Source of the DNA: Mastigias papua
Taxonomy: Eukaryota > Cnidaria > Scyphozoa > Rhizostomeae > Mastigiidae
Direction of reading: 5' to 3'
Assembly (NCBI GenBank): GCA_964019165.1
Contig: OZ025271.1
Location: 15,780,459-15,844,458, forward strand
DNA length: 64,000 bases
A program made the position numbers and the translations under genes. The notes under the pieces were generated by a model that saw only the letters and a list, made by a program, of their open reading frames with translations, did not search any database and was not told the DNA's origin. Every line of letters starts with the position of its first letter. Position 1 is the stretch's first letter. Below, in pieces: positions 13,298 through 24,475 of the stretch.

Positions 13298-14108
13298 CTG
13301 GGACTCATAATGCCATAATGAGACTTAGCACTTCTTTGCGATTGATAGTTACTCACTTTTTAGTATAATACTACATGGTCTATCATATGGTCAGTGCGAA
13401 TATTAATGCTCAAACTCTCTAAGATTTAAGACTAATTCAATAATATTCTTAGAATATATGTTGTACTGTTTCGTACGCAGATTAAAACATCTAAGTACCA
13501 AAGTTTTCGTTTGCAGATTTTTCCGTTCTTGTGGCAACTAGCCTGTTTCTGTACTGTATTTTATGTATCTTTGTGTCTAATTGGCCTCGGGGTAGTCGTA
13601 GTCGTTTGCTCCCCCTGGGGTATCGTTCTAGTAGTATTGTAGTTCGCAGTGTAGAAGTATTGTTAAGTAGCATTACGTATTTGTGATGTAATATTTTATG
13701 GATATAAAAAATGAAACAAAAAATATTATCTGGCTCAGATTAAAACAATATTCAAAATAATAAAAAAGATTAGGTATTCTTATAAGGATTTGTGTATCTA
13801 ATTGGCGCCGCTGGTATGGAGCAAGGAGGGGCGATTGCCCCTCCAACGTCAAAATAGGTGGCTCACCTAGCATGGTTTAATTTGCTATGACTCTGCATCG
13901 TGATGGAGGTGCTAGAACAGCGTAAAGAGTAGCACAAAGCTAACTTGTATATGGTACACAACTGTTTGTGCATGACATTCAATGCTGTAAGATCATGTAG
14001 CTTGTCATATGAAAATGGCTACCCTGATGAAAGGAAATAGCCACCCTACCTCACGATACTGACGACGCGGGGAAGTGTCCTCTCTAAAGCCTGGGTCAAA
14101 CTTGCCAA
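13298..14108. other. Spacer; nothing recognised
   Basis: Short ORFs only, no recognisable protein. Confidence 0.35.
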
Positions 14109-14265
14109 GCAGACGCAGACTCTGGCACAGATGTGGACGCAGATGCAGATACAGACGCAGACACAGATGCAGACACAGACGCAGATGCAGACGCAGATGC
14201 AGACACAGATGCAGACGCAGATGCAGACGCAGATGCAGACACAGATGCAGACGCAGGTGTAGGCG
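14109..14265. repeat. Tandem GCAGAC/GCAGAT hexamer array
   Basis: About 26 units of GCAGAC, GCAGAT or ACAGAC. Every strand and frame translates to dipeptide-like repeats, so the overlapping 94-108 codon ORFs are not counted as genes. Confidence 0.85.
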
Positions 14266-14940
14266 CAGAGGCAAGCCGAGTGTGAACACGCTTGAGTTAA
14301 CTGAGGCAAGCAGAAAGCATGAAGGATGCGTTGAAGGAAGAATATCAAAACATTTTGATAATCTTGCTTCATTGTCTCGTCTGCTTCATCCTTGCCATTA
14401 GTATTCCGTTATGTTGGTTGTAATTAGTTATATAACTATTTCGCTTTATATTAACGTTAGATAATTTTCAATTTCAAAACACTTGCTTCATAAATTTTGT
14501 AGTATGAACGTTGGAAGCGGAATACGCAAGCCACTTTATAAATAAGTACTATGCCTAGTCACGTGGGGGACTTTTCAAAGCAACAGCAAAAACAACATGG
14601 TAGCAGAAGAAACACTTGCAGAAGATGTAGGAAAATGTCCTGCGCTGTATAATAAAGCAAGCAATTCTCTTCAAAGATACAAATAATTGTTGGCTTGAGA
14701 GGACTTTGCCAAGGAAACAGACTTTGAGAAAGATGTGCTTGTCGCTCCAAATCAAAATCTAACTTGAATTTGATTTTCAAAATGCATAGACGTTTGCCTA
14801 GCACAACCACAATAACAAATTTTCTTTTCATGGTGTTCAGAATTGAATCCTATCACAACATTTCTGAGAGTGCAAGCGGCAAGAAAATAAACCAAAAAAT
14901 ACACTTGTCTTTTATATATATATATATACATATACTCAAG
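14266..14940. other. Spacer; nothing recognised
   Basis: AT-rich, short AT tract near 14914-14935. Confidence 0.35.
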
Positions 14941-15050
14941 AAAAAGCTCCAACTTTTAAAATGTTTGGCACAAGTCTTCATGAGTTATCAACTTGATAAC
15001 TCATGGAGACTTGTGCCACAGCGTTTTAAAAGTTGGAGTTTTTTTTTTAC
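14941..15050. repeat. About 110-bp near-perfect foldback hairpin
   Basis: The left arm (AAGCTCCAACTTTTAAAATG ... CATGAGTTATCA) and right arm (its complement, ending AAAAGTTGGAGTTT) pair over about 47 bp around a three-base loop near 14996. This fits a foldback MITE or a hairpin-type SINE companion. Confidence 0.8.
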
Positions 15051-15063
15051 TATCTACCTATAT

Positions 15064-15215
15064 TTGAGTGGCGCAGTTGATTAGCACAGGAGTCTTCTGA
15101 TCTAAACATCGTGAGTTCAAATCCGTACTGGGGCCAAAATATATGTTCCAGTTGTGGTAGCCCACTCATGACTTAATATTTACCTATGTCAGCCTTAGCC
15201 GAATGAAAATAATAT
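15064..15215 (+). repeat. tRNA-derived SINE candidate
   Basis: GAGTGGCGCAGTTGATTAGC resembles an A box. GTGAGTTCAAATCCG, 35 bases on, resembles a B box. An arginine-TCT-like anticodon region (GTCTTCTGATC) lies between. About 75 bp of unrelated body and a TA-rich tail (ATATATATACATAC) follow. Confidence 0.55.
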
Positions 15216-15865
15216 ATATACATACATACATATATATATATAACTGAAGTTTTCCTACAGACTGATATTGCTTTCACATTTTGCCCCCCCCCCTTAACTC
15301 AATGTTGACCAAATGATATGCAGTGGTTTCCCTACCATTCAACATTGATCCAGAGGGGAATAGGGGGTCAACTAGTGTTGTATCAAGCTGTAGTTAAGGA
15401 ATTGGTTGTTCTACCTAACGTTGGGTTGGTAGTCTCATATTTTGTCCAAGATTGCTGTTGCCGCTCCGGCAGCCATTTAATTCTTACGGCATGCAGCTCC
15501 TATTCTAGATGAGCTTGGCTCCCCCTGCATTACATAGGAACTTTGCAATGGGGAATTCGGAATGAAACTGTCCAGTAATTTCCTATTGACTTACTTCGAA
15601 AACTGCCACGCTAAGACCCCATTTACATGGTATCGTATGCCGCGTAAAAAACAACGTACAATAATAAGCAAAAGCAGTTAAACCAGCTTTAGTCCATTAG
15701 CCCGCATTAGCCCAATTGATTCAATCTCATCTGAACGAGGCAAATCAAACATGACAAAACAAAGCGAGGTTAAAATATTGAAATAAAAAGGGTGTGTAGT
15801 TAAAATGCAACAGCGCGAGGTTACCGGCAAAAATGTACGACGTCGGATTTGAAGTCAACTTCAGA
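15216..15865. other. Spacer; nothing recognised
   Basis: No supported gene. Confidence 0.35.
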
Positions 15866-16160
15866 AACTGAAGTCCAATTTCTCAACTTTCAAACTCAAA
15901 CATTCACTCTTCAACTCACAAACCTCCAACTTTCAAACTCAAACTTCAAACTTAGAAATTCATACGTTCTACTTTCAACTCACAAACCTCCAACTTACTA
16001 ACTAATACTTTCAACTTTCAACTAACAAACTTCCAACTTTTAAATTCAAACCTCCAACTTTCAGCTTAAAATTTCCAACTTACAAACTTACACTTTTAGC
16101 TTTCAACTCATAAACATCCAACTTACAAAGTCAAACCTCCAACTTACAAACTCATACATG
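15866..16160. repeat. Degenerate tandem repeats of CAACTTTCAAACTCAAAC type
   Basis: About fifteen diverged units of 17-22 bp built from CAACTT(T/A)CAAACTCA and CTCACAAACCTC words. Confidence 0.75.
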
Positions 16161-16905
16161 CTAATGTCTTTGAGAAAATGTTAGTTATCATGAGGTTAAA
16201 AGGTGCTAAAATTTTCAGCTTGATATCTTCTTCCGTCCTGAAAAAAATACTGCAAGTTGAAATTTTGCTGATCTGACTGGAACCTTCTTCAATCTGCTAT
16301 TTTGAATTTTTGCAATTATTAAACGGCTATTGATTAACGGCTGCAAGTACCAGTGGTGGCGTCATCAAGGCCTATTGGATGTAAATACCCCCAAGTTTTT
16401 TCAAAACGTGTTGCTGTAGACTCGTCCAAAACTCTCATAAGAATGTAAAGTCAGGGATGGTCTGTGTTCTTAGTGACCTAATGCTTAACATGGTCTAATT
16501 GCTCTGAAAACGTGTGTCTCTATCATTTTGCCTGTGCCTCTATCATTTTACCAGTATCTCCATTTATTTTTTTACCTGTTTCTCTATCATTTTACCTGAT
16601 CGAGCAACAATTTTATGAAGATCGATCGATATGTGAAGATTAATTGAGGTCTATTCAGTTCTTTCCCAAAGAGTTCATTGATTTCATCTGCCGTTTTCTA
16701 CCTAGACTGGATGTATCTCTATATTCAAACAGGGCGTTTCCTACTGAACTATAGGGCGTGGTTGCAAATGTTCTTCGGCCGTTTCACCACTGACCCCATA
16801 CTTTCTTCTCCCTCCTGCCTTTGCTGCATACTCCAATACGAACTTGCATCTCGCCCCCCCCCGGACTGGCCCCCACTCAAAACTATGCTCCTGGTGCCCT
16901 GTGTA
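16161..16905. other. Spacer; nothing recognised
   Basis: Repeated TCTCTATCATTTTACC words near 16515-16600, otherwise featureless. Confidence 0.35.
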
Positions 16906-17792
16906 CACGCTTTCTTTTATAAGGAATCTAGCCCAAGGCCTACACGCTTTTTTTTGAATAAGGAACCACTTTATAAGGAACCTACATGTAGAAGGCCGAA
17001 ATATTTAAAGAACTTACACTACTAAAGGAAAAATCCCTAAGCAACTTTTCATTTTCAAGTTCCGAGTGCTGTACTCAGATGCAAGTGAAGATTACATTAC
17101 ATTGGATGATATCAATGGAATAGACATGGTACTTCTTGATTGAAATTACACCTTTGCATATATAGAACTTATTTCCTGTCCCATTTGTGCTTTTGAGCTT
17201 GAGTTCTAGCCATAATTAAAGGCAAAATTTAGAATTTCAATGCTTTTCTAGTGTCTGTGCCATTTCGTGGCATTCTATGTACAGCGAAAATTAAGGAACT
17301 ATTAAGGAACTTTTAGTACTAGAATTTGATAAAAAGAGGTGCGAAAATAAGGAACTTTTAGAACTAGGCTTTTAGCTAGGTTCCTCATAAAAAAGCGTGT
17401 AGTTCCAAAAGTTCCCTATTGTTGGACCTCATGATCAAATTGTAGTACTAAAAGTTCTTCACTGTTCATTAATTTTCAGCGCAAAATTAGTGCCATAAAA
17501 TGGTACAGGCACATGTAAAACATTGAAATCCTTAACTTAGCTTTTAGTATTGGCTGTAACGTAAGATCAATGAAAAATGGTGTACTTAACACAAGCACAA
17601 CAAACAATCTATTAGGGTTTTGGCTGCAAATGAATGGAACCAGCTTCCTAATTATTGACTGTTTGGTGTTATAAACATTGTTCAAATTGAAATTTCTTTA
17701 GGGATTTGTCCTTTAGTAGTATAAGTTCTTTAAATATTTTGACATTCTACATGTAGGTTCCTTTTAAAGTGGTTTCGTATAAAAAAAACGTG
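16906..17792. mobile_element. MITE family B, outer copy split by a same-family insertion
   Basis: CACGCTTTCTTTTATAAGG at the left and AAAAAAAACGTG at the right, flanked by TA (16904-16905, 17793-17794). The outer element is interrupted at a TA in GGCCTAGTTCC by the inner copy 16943-17399. Compare the uninterrupted copy 48060-48513. Confidence 0.8.
16943..17399. mobile_element. MITE family B, inner copy
   Basis: 457 bp with CACGCTTTTTTTT and AAAAAAGCGTG ends. It is flanked by TA duplications at 16941-16942 and 17400-17401, the Tc1/mariner signature. It lies opposite in orientation to the 48-kb copy. Confidence 0.85.
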
Positions 17793-18639
17793 TATGTCAG
17801 CGCCGCTGTATGCATAAGTGTAGTAAACACACCTTTTTCATCATCGCCGTCGTGTAAACGGAAGGCCACCGCAGGCCAGGGTTTTTTTGAACGCGCGATC
17901 CTACACAAAATTTGCAGTATGGCGCCAAAAAGTGCATGATTTCAAAGCCCACTCGTCAATTGTCTGTTGTTTATGCTTCTGGGAATCGAGGACAGTTAGG
18001 CCTACTCATTATCAAAAGAAACTGTCCCAGGTCATTATGTATTTCTTCCTGCTACTAAAATTCAGATGTTTTCAGACGATTTGGCAGCAGGATGTAGGGA
18101 GGGACGCTTACGCTGGGGGGCAGGGGGGCGACTTCCCAGCCTGCTCTTTTCCAAGGACTAACTTATTTTAGTGCAAAACTGTTTATGACGCGCCCTCAAT
18201 AGGAACCTTGTCCCCCTGCCTTCGGTGTGGGCAGGCGTCATTGGGTGTAGGCCCCGTTCGCGCTATTTCGTTTATGAACAAAATCAGATCTGTTTAGCTC
18301 CGTTTTTGAGGAGCGGAGCTGCGGAGCTAAATGAAAACGATGATAAAACGGAGCTAAATGAACACGGAGCTGAACAGAACGCATCTATGTTGTGTGAAGT
18401 GAACAATAAGAACGGAGCAATTTGAAAACGCTACGAACAGCGCCATTATAAAAGAAGCTACAATGTATTGTTGAGGATGCGCTTCTGTCTGAAAACGTAG
18501 TAGTGTTAACACGGACGAAAAACGGCTCCGCTTATTGGAGCAAAAACGGATCAAAATAAAAACGGAGTACAATGAACGTGGTCGTAATTGGCAGTTGTAA
18601 GCAATAACAGATAGTCTCTGTCTCTGTCTCATCCCCCAG
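17793..18639. other. Spacer with CGGAGCTAAATGAA repeats
   Basis: At 18290-18420 the words CGGAGCT and GAGCTAAATGAA recur four to five times, with related ACGGAG words to 18570. This is probably a diverged MITE starting at GGCCCCGTTCGCG (18252). No gene recognised. Confidence 0.4.
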
Positions 18640-18868
18640 TGGCCAAGTGGCTCCGCTAGCCTCCGTTTGCTAACTGAAGTTAAGCTTGGCTGTGCTAGGT
18701 GAGCAACTGGTGGGCGACTTTCCAGATAAACGACCAAGACAACTCACTCTGCCGTCCTTCGGAAGGGACGTTAAACTAGGGGTCTCATTGTGGTCTCATG
18801 CCTGGATGCGGCATGCACAGTAGGCCTAAATTAGCTGAAAACGCTAGATTAATAGCCTAATCAAAATA
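18640..18868 (+). repeat. SINE with 5S-rRNA-like internal promoter region
   Basis: GAAGTTAAGC and GGTGGGCGACT, about 30 bp apart, resemble the 5S rRNA box A and box C elements. A body follows (GGAAGGGACGTTAAA, GGATGCGGCATGCACAG, TAGGCCTA). The reverse-strand copy at 37655-37878 shares the whole order, including the leading GGCCAAG and trailing TCAAAATA. Confidence 0.65.
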
Positions 18869-19884
18869 TAGTAAACAACAACAACCAGCGAAGTTTCCCA
18901 CTTTCTTTCCGACTTATAATGGATTGTAAACATATGCAAAAGAGTCCCAGCGAGAAGATGACAAGTTGGGATAACTCCTAGCAATGTTCAGCTCAGTGGA
19001 ACCGGGGGGAAGGGAGCTTATAAACTGCAACCGCAGAGTGTAAAGCCTACAATGCACGTCTTTTTATACGAAACAAGTATATAAGAAACACGAGGCTGAA
19101 ATCAGGCAAAAATTAAGAAGCAGTCAAGAAGCACAGGCAGACTGAGTTTCAAAAGTAAGCTTGAAAAATCTTTTTTGCGAGAAAATTTGTAATTGAACTT
19201 GAAACAAAATACAAACAACACCCGTCTCTCAAATGTTTCTGACTAAAATTCCAATTTCAAGAAGTTAAAGAAACACTTAAGAAACATTCAAGGCTGGATT
19301 TGACAAAATATAACAAACATCCAGGCTGAAGGGAGAAAGTTTGTTTCTTATTAAAAAAACGCGTACACTGACTGATTGGATCCAATGTATTGGACTGCTG
19401 AAAAGAGGATGGTGTAGACGCTAAAATTTGATGATATTTAACCAGTGGTGGTTTTAGGGGGACCAGGGGGGCCATGGCCCCAGGTCCCGCGACCCGTAAA
19501 ACCGCCACTGTATTTGACTGTTTCAATAAATTGTAACGTGGATGTAAATAGTTGGACGTGTTCAACTGTCACCCAACTTTTCTCGATTGTTCGGCCTAAT
19601 CCCCATTGTCTCTCTTGGCGCTAAAAAGGACATGTCCCAAATATTTTCATGTCTTCGTCTATCGCCCACACGCTAGCGAAGTATAGCTGGCTGCGAAATC
19701 TCAAAGCCTTTTTAACAAATTTCTTCTTTGGTTGCCTGTTCAAAACTCCACATATCTCCGGAATTAATGTTGAAAAAGCACTTTAATGAATGCGAAATGA
19801 ATACTGCGAGCTTGCGTAACTGTTGCAAACAGCTACAAAATCGAAAGGTTGCAGCCTCGTCAGTCTCCAACCGAAATTCCTCTA
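18869..19884. other. Spacer; nothing recognised
   Basis: Only short ORFs without recognisable domains. Confidence 0.35.
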
Positions 19885-20156
19885 AGGCCCCGTTTTCACT
19901 GACCCCGAAAAAAACGAAAACGGATAAAAAGTTATCCATTTCGGCCTTGCTTTCCCACTGAAACGATGCCAAACGGATATTTTTGAAAACGGTGCCTCGA
20001 GCGTATTTTTGAAAGCGGATAAATTCAAAAAGGCACAGGTTTGGTGGAACCAGCTTTTGGAAAAAAATAAGTAAATAAAAAATATAAATTGAGAATATAA
20101 AAGGGAAAGTTTCTCGTGCAATAGGCCTTTTAAAATATTGTAAAAACTTTGTATCA

Positions 20157-20645
20157 ATGGAAACCTTGAAGGACATTTATCGTAGTATTGTAGAACCACA
20201 TCTAAACTATTGCTGCTCCGTTTGGGGCAGTAGTGGTATTACGAGAATTGAGTCTCTACAAAAGCTGCAAAACAGGGCTGCTCGAATCGTTACGGGTAGC
20301 TCTTATGACGCACCTTCTGAGCCCTTACGCAAAGATCTTGGCTGGCTGTCCGTCAAAGAAATGATTGTGAAAGAGACATCTACAATGATGTATAAATCTC
20401 TAAACGATCTTGCACCAAAGTACCTTAGTGATCTATTCGTTAGGCTATCTGATTTCCACATACTAGAGCTAAGAAACACTAAAAGTAATCTTGCAGTACC
20501 GTTAATGCGAACAGTAAGTGACCAAAAGGCATTCTCTTACCGTGGTACAAAAGTGTGGAACAAGCTTAACAACATTGTCAAAGAGGCCCCCTCGGTTTAC
20601 TCTTTTAAAGCAAGGTTGAGACAGTTGGGGTACGAAAATCTTTAA
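20157..20645 (+). pseudogene. Non-LTR retrotransposon (LINE) C-terminal fragment, 162 aa
   Basis: The open frame covers the region after the reverse-transcriptase palm: YRSIVEPHLNYCCSVWG, then LQKLQNRAARIVTG, LRNTKSNLAVP, FSYRGTKVWN. These blocks follow the YADD catalytic site in CR1/L2-like LINE proteins. The catalytic domain itself is absent, so this is a 5'-truncated insertion although the remaining frame is intact. Confidence 0.85.
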
Positions 20646-20728
20646 TTTTGTAGTTGCTTATTGTCGTCAGTTGTATATATTTTTATCTAACTTATTTGTA
20701 ATAGTTAATTAGGTACTTTAATTTTAAC

Positions 20729-20771
20729 AGGGGCAAATTGTAAAACAATATACTTATTGAATTTGTACCCT
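20729..20771 (+). terminator. LINE 3'-end hairpin
   Basis: GGGGCAAATT pairs with AATTTGTACCC around a 20-base loop, about 85 bp after the stop codon. It is a plausible 3' recognition structure for the element's reverse transcriptase. This is not a bacterial terminator. Confidence 0.5.
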
Positions 20772-21306
20772 GTATAAATATGTTTAAAATATGAAATAGG
20801 AAATATGAAATATACCACTCTGATCCGGATATGTTTAAAAACGCTGCAACCGTATTGCCGTTACCTATCTTACTGCAGTAAAAAAGATATCCCATGCTAA
20901 ACTTTGCATGCAACGAGGAAAGCGCCTGTGAGGTGTTTCCATTAATCCGCTGCCAGAAGGAGTACTTATTGTCCGTTTTTGCATTTATCCGGGTGAGTGG
21001 AAACGGGGGCCTAAATGAGTGTTACCTACACTGAGCCATATTGAATAACTGAGCTAATTGCTTCAAATTAGCCATGGCTTGGCGCTTTCTTTTTCGCTTA
21101 AAGATGAGTACATCTAATAAATATATTTGCATGATTAAATAAATAAGATATAAGACATATGGTATAAAATTTGAAAACAGAATTAAAGCGTAGTAGTGTA
21201 AAAATCCGAGCAGTTTTAGAATCCAAAGTTCTGGCTCCGGTATGTCATGGTATTACAAGAATCCAAGTTGTGGTATGAAACTCCTGATGGCAACAATGGC
21301 AGCAAT

Positions 21307-21502
21307 CTTATTTATTATTATATTTTATTTATTATATCTTATTTATTATATCTTATTTATTATATCTTATTTATTATATCTTATTTATTATATTTTATTT
21401 ATTATATCTTATTTATTATATCTTATTTATTATATCTTATTTATTATATTTTATTTATTATATTTTATTTATTATATCTTATTTATTATATCTTATTTAT
21501 TT
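21307..21502. repeat. Tandem repeat of TTATTATATCTTATT type (15 bp)
   Basis: About 13 units with TATCTT/TATTTT variants. The overlapping Tyr/Ile/Leu-rich ORFs are artefacts. Confidence 0.85.
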
Positions 21503-21724
21503 AATCATGCAAATACTGCAAATACTGCAGCAAAACATTCATCCTCAGAATCCACGATGAAACGAGGGAGCTTCACAGATAATCGTTCCAATTTATTGGA
21601 TGAATGCAAACAAGGGTTTTCATCCAACAAATTGGATGATCCATCTCATTGCTGCTAGTACGTTTCCCTTCTAAAGAGTATTTTTTGTTTGATTATAGAT
21701 TGTCTGCTATGCTTGTGTCAAGTG

Positions 21725-22043
21725 TTTCGTGCTTCATTTGTCTTAAGCTATAGCCAAAATTAAAGGCAAAATTCAGAAGTTTTATGCTTTGTAAGCAAAG
21801 TAACTATTTAGGAACTTTCAGTACTACAATTTGACCATTGGAAGTCCAAACATAAGGAACTTTCAGTACTACAATTTGACCATTGGAAGTCCAAAAATAA
21901 GGAACTTTCAGTACTACAATTTGACCATTGGAGGTCCAAAAATAAGGAACTTTCAGTACTATAATTTGACCATAGGAGGTCCAAAAATACGGAATGTTTG
22001 GACCTAGACCTAGAGCTAGGTTCCTCATAAAATAAAGAGCGTG
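21725..22043. repeat. MITE family B partial copy with a 45-bp tandem expansion
   Basis: The 45-bp unit beginning GGAACTTTCAGTACTACAAT starts at 21811, 21856, 21901 and 21946. The right end, GGTTCCTCATAAAATAAAG then AGCGTG, matches family B. Confidence 0.8.
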
Positions 22044-22045
22044 TA

Positions 22046-22367
22046 CAGTAAATCCTCGAATTAGCCCCCCTAGGGGCTTATTTATTTGTTATGCTTTTGG
22101 GTGGGGGCCTATTCAAGGGGCTGCTTATTCGAGGGGGCTTATAAAATTATTTGACAAATGTCGTATAAAAAGCTCTTTGTCAAAGGTCCTTTTCTCCATA
22201 CTATTACAAGAACAGTCTAAATTTAAGCATTAGTCTTTATTACAGTCTTCATCATCAACAAGGGTGGGGGCTCATTCGAGGGGGGACTTATTAACAATTT
22301 GAAGTTCTAGCATGGGTGCTTATTCGAGGGGGGCTTATTCGAGGGGGGCTAATATGAGGATTTACGG
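22046..22367. mobile_element. MITE family C (TA-flanked, G-run rich)
   Basis: CAGTAAATCCTCGAATTAGC at the left and its near complement (ATGAGGATTTACGG) at the right, flanked by TA at 22044-22045 and 22368-22369. The interior repeats GGGGGCTTATTCGA. It is inserted exactly between a family B right end (GAGCGTG) and a family B left end (CACGTTTTCC, 22370 on). Confidence 0.85.
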
Positions 22368-22524
22368 TACACGTTTTCCTTTATTAGAAACCTGGCTCAA
22401 GGCCTAGAAGTAACAGTGTCTTAAGTTTTTCCCAAATTTTGGTTCTAAAAGTTTCGTAATGTAATGAAAGATTTACAGTGAAAACGAAAAAGTACGTAAA
22501 GCATTGTCCTTTGTAGTGCCCACA

Positions 22525-22706
22525 GCATAGCCTCCAAATGTTTTAGAACCCTTTCAGGTCTATTTTCTCTCAATATTATTGACCAATCATCATGCAAAAT
22601 GGGTCTAGTCTTAACATGTGTGGTCAGAATCCTGCATGATGATTGGTCAATTAGGGTTGGGAGAAAGTAGACTTGACTGGGTTCTCAAACATTTGATAGT
22701 TATGGA
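22525..22706. mobile_element. MITE family A with 10-bp target duplication
   Basis: 182 bp with long inverted arms around a roughly 40-bp core. AGTGCCCACA is duplicated exactly at 22515-22524 and 22707-22716. A 9-10-bp duplication fits Mutator-like transposases. Confidence 0.9.
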
Positions 22707-22716
22707 AGTGCCCACA

Positions 22717-23156
22717 AGACTTGGCACACAAAACAAACTGTAGCAGTGGAAACGTGGTAAATCCATGGAGGAGAACAGGGGTTTACAAAACTGTGAAAGA
22801 TGGGAGAGGACGTTCTAAAGGTTCTAAACTCTTTCCCTACTTTGGTGTGTCTAATACTAGGTTTCTTATAAACTTGTGTCTTAGTAAAAACACCTGTAGT
22901 CAACTGAAAATGAGATGAGAAGTTCTGTAGATTTGTCATAGTAATAACGGCGACAAGGACTTGACGATACATACCCCCGGTCGCAGACAGATGTTGACGT
23001 GTGTACCAGCTATCCTTTTGTGGCTGTGCATTGCGGACCTCGTTGATAAGTAAAAAGGACACACCTTAAAAAACTCAACCTCATTTCACGATAGCAGTGG
23101 ACTGTATAGACGATAGGCGGTTCTCACTCTAACACCGTAGAAAACACATTTCAAGC
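22717..23156 (+). promoter_or_regulatory. 5' flank and probable promoter/5' UTR of gene 2
   Basis: 440 bp between the MITE and the gene 2 ATG. No clear TATA box was seen. An upstream non-coding exon cannot be excluded. Confidence 0.35.
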
Positions 23157-23312
23157 ATGGCAGGTGAAGTTCAACGTGGACATGCGATTGCAGCCCTTGT
23201 CCTTGGGATTATGGAGCTGGTATTCGGCCTCATCATCATCATTTGCAGTTTTGTGCTCGGCGGCAAAGTGAATGTCAGTACCACACTCACTCCATACTGG
23301 GCGGGTATCCCG
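23157..23312 (+). CDS. MS4A/CD20-like membrane protein, gene 2, coding exon 1
   Basis: Encodes residues 1-52. Joined with 37541-37597, 41753-41930, 51712-51836 and 52627-52677, the CDS is 567 bp (188 aa plus stop), in frame throughout (phases 0, 0, 1, 0). TM1 is at about residues 10-34 (IAALVLGIMELVFGLIIIIC). The exon ends PYWAGIP at a CCG|GTAGGT donor; the YWxGxP element opening TM2 is typical of the CD20/MS4A family. Those proteins span the membrane four times with both ends cytoplasmic and often assemble as oligomers. The ATG follows TTTCAAGC and is the first in this frame near the exon start. The function in this organism is unknown. The CDS is spread over 29.5 kb because the introns are full of transposons. 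Confidence 0.85.
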
Positions 23313-24181
23313 GTAGGTGCAGTTCTCATTTCATCTTTCATATGTGCTTGACAGTTGTTGTGTTTAGTCCGAGTAGTCTTAAGATATGCACATGCCCAGC
23401 CATTTGCGTGCGTTCATCCTGAGGTTTTCCAGTTACTTTTATCATAGCCGTATCTTGCTGTTTCTTTCTTTTTCGTTGACGTGCTGCTCTCCTGTGATTG
23501 TGTTGCGTCTGTTCGGTTTGCCACGGTTTCACCTTAAATCCTTCTTTGCTGTCTTACAGCGTCATCCACGCAACCATGTTTGTATCGTGTCGACTTCGTG
23601 TTTTTCTATGTCATTGTATCCAATAATTCTTGCTAACATTATCCTTTCTTCAATTGGGAAATTATGCAGAACCTTTCATTTGTGACAAAGTGAGAAGCGC
23701 GCTTTCTCTCTGACATCGCCCGGCCTTCGTGACTGCTTGTTGATCGTCCTCTCTCTCGGGCGTTACAGGTTGACGTGTTGCTTTTGCAGAATAACGCTTT
23801 ACACGACACACATGTATTGCCAACAACTTACTTGATGGTAGCATGTAGTGACAAAATTAAAGGGCAGGAATTGGCGCGGAGATCTTTATAATGTATGGGC
23901 ATTGTACGTGTATCGTATGGAACAGCACAACATGCGGAGGCAAGCCATGGCAGGACTTGTCATACCGCAGAAACCTCTCGCTCTATGATATCAATTGACC
24001 GTGCAAAAGTGGAAAGAGTAACTTTCTCATGTTTAGCGAGGAATTACTGGCCTTTACTTTTCCGCTGAAGTGGAGGCGGGGTGGGGATTGACTTTGCATT
24101 GTGAATGAAGTCTGTACCACTTTCTCTAATCGAGTTCACGCTTGTTTATAAGAAACCACTCTATATGGAACCTGCTCTAAG
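23313..24181. other. Start of gene 2 intron 1; nothing recognised
   Basis: No supported repeat until a family B fragment at about 24145-24181 (TATAAGAAACCACT). Confidence 0.5.
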
Positions 24182-24475
24182 GCCCATAATAAACGGCGGG
24201 GGGACAATAAGCGGGGATTCACCAAATTCCAGAAATTAATAATCGGGGAGTTGAAAATCAAAGGGAGGGGTAATACTACTTCCAGATGATTTTTAAGGGG
24301 GTCAACAGCGTCTGGACATGTCTGTTCCTTAGCGAAACATACGACAAGGTTATTATCAGAGTTTGAACGCAACCGCTATATTCGCGTTGTCGGTAAATGA
24401 TCTACGCATATTTGACGCAATTCGATAATTATTAGTATTACCAAACAGTAATTAACGCCCCCCGTTTATTATGGC
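24182..24475. mobile_element. MITE with CATAATAAACGG termini, nested in a family B fragment
   Basis: CATAATAAACGGCGGGGGG at the left and CGCCCCCCGTTTATTATGGC at the right are inverted. The flanking pieces (GAAACCACT ... and GTACATGTAGAATGCC) belong to MITE family B, so this element inserted into one. Confidence 0.75.

Larger units (their letters stand above)
19885..21012. mobile_element. MITE with about 45-bp TIRs containing a LINE insertion
   Basis: AGGCCCCGTTTTCACTGACC at the left and its approximate complement ending AACGGGGGCCT at the right. The similarity continues inward through AAAACGGATAAAAAG. The LINE tail (20157-20771) occupies the centre. Confidence 0.7.

Noticed and set aside
14005..14401. 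Repeat-rich secreted protein candidate
   Set aside because: All frames over the hexamer array are open; no signal peptide plus domain structure beyond the repeat.
20157..20645. Host gene encoding a 162-aa protein
   Set aside because: The sequence blocks are those of LINE reverse transcriptases after the catalytic domain; likewise 34844-35506 and 49550-49807.
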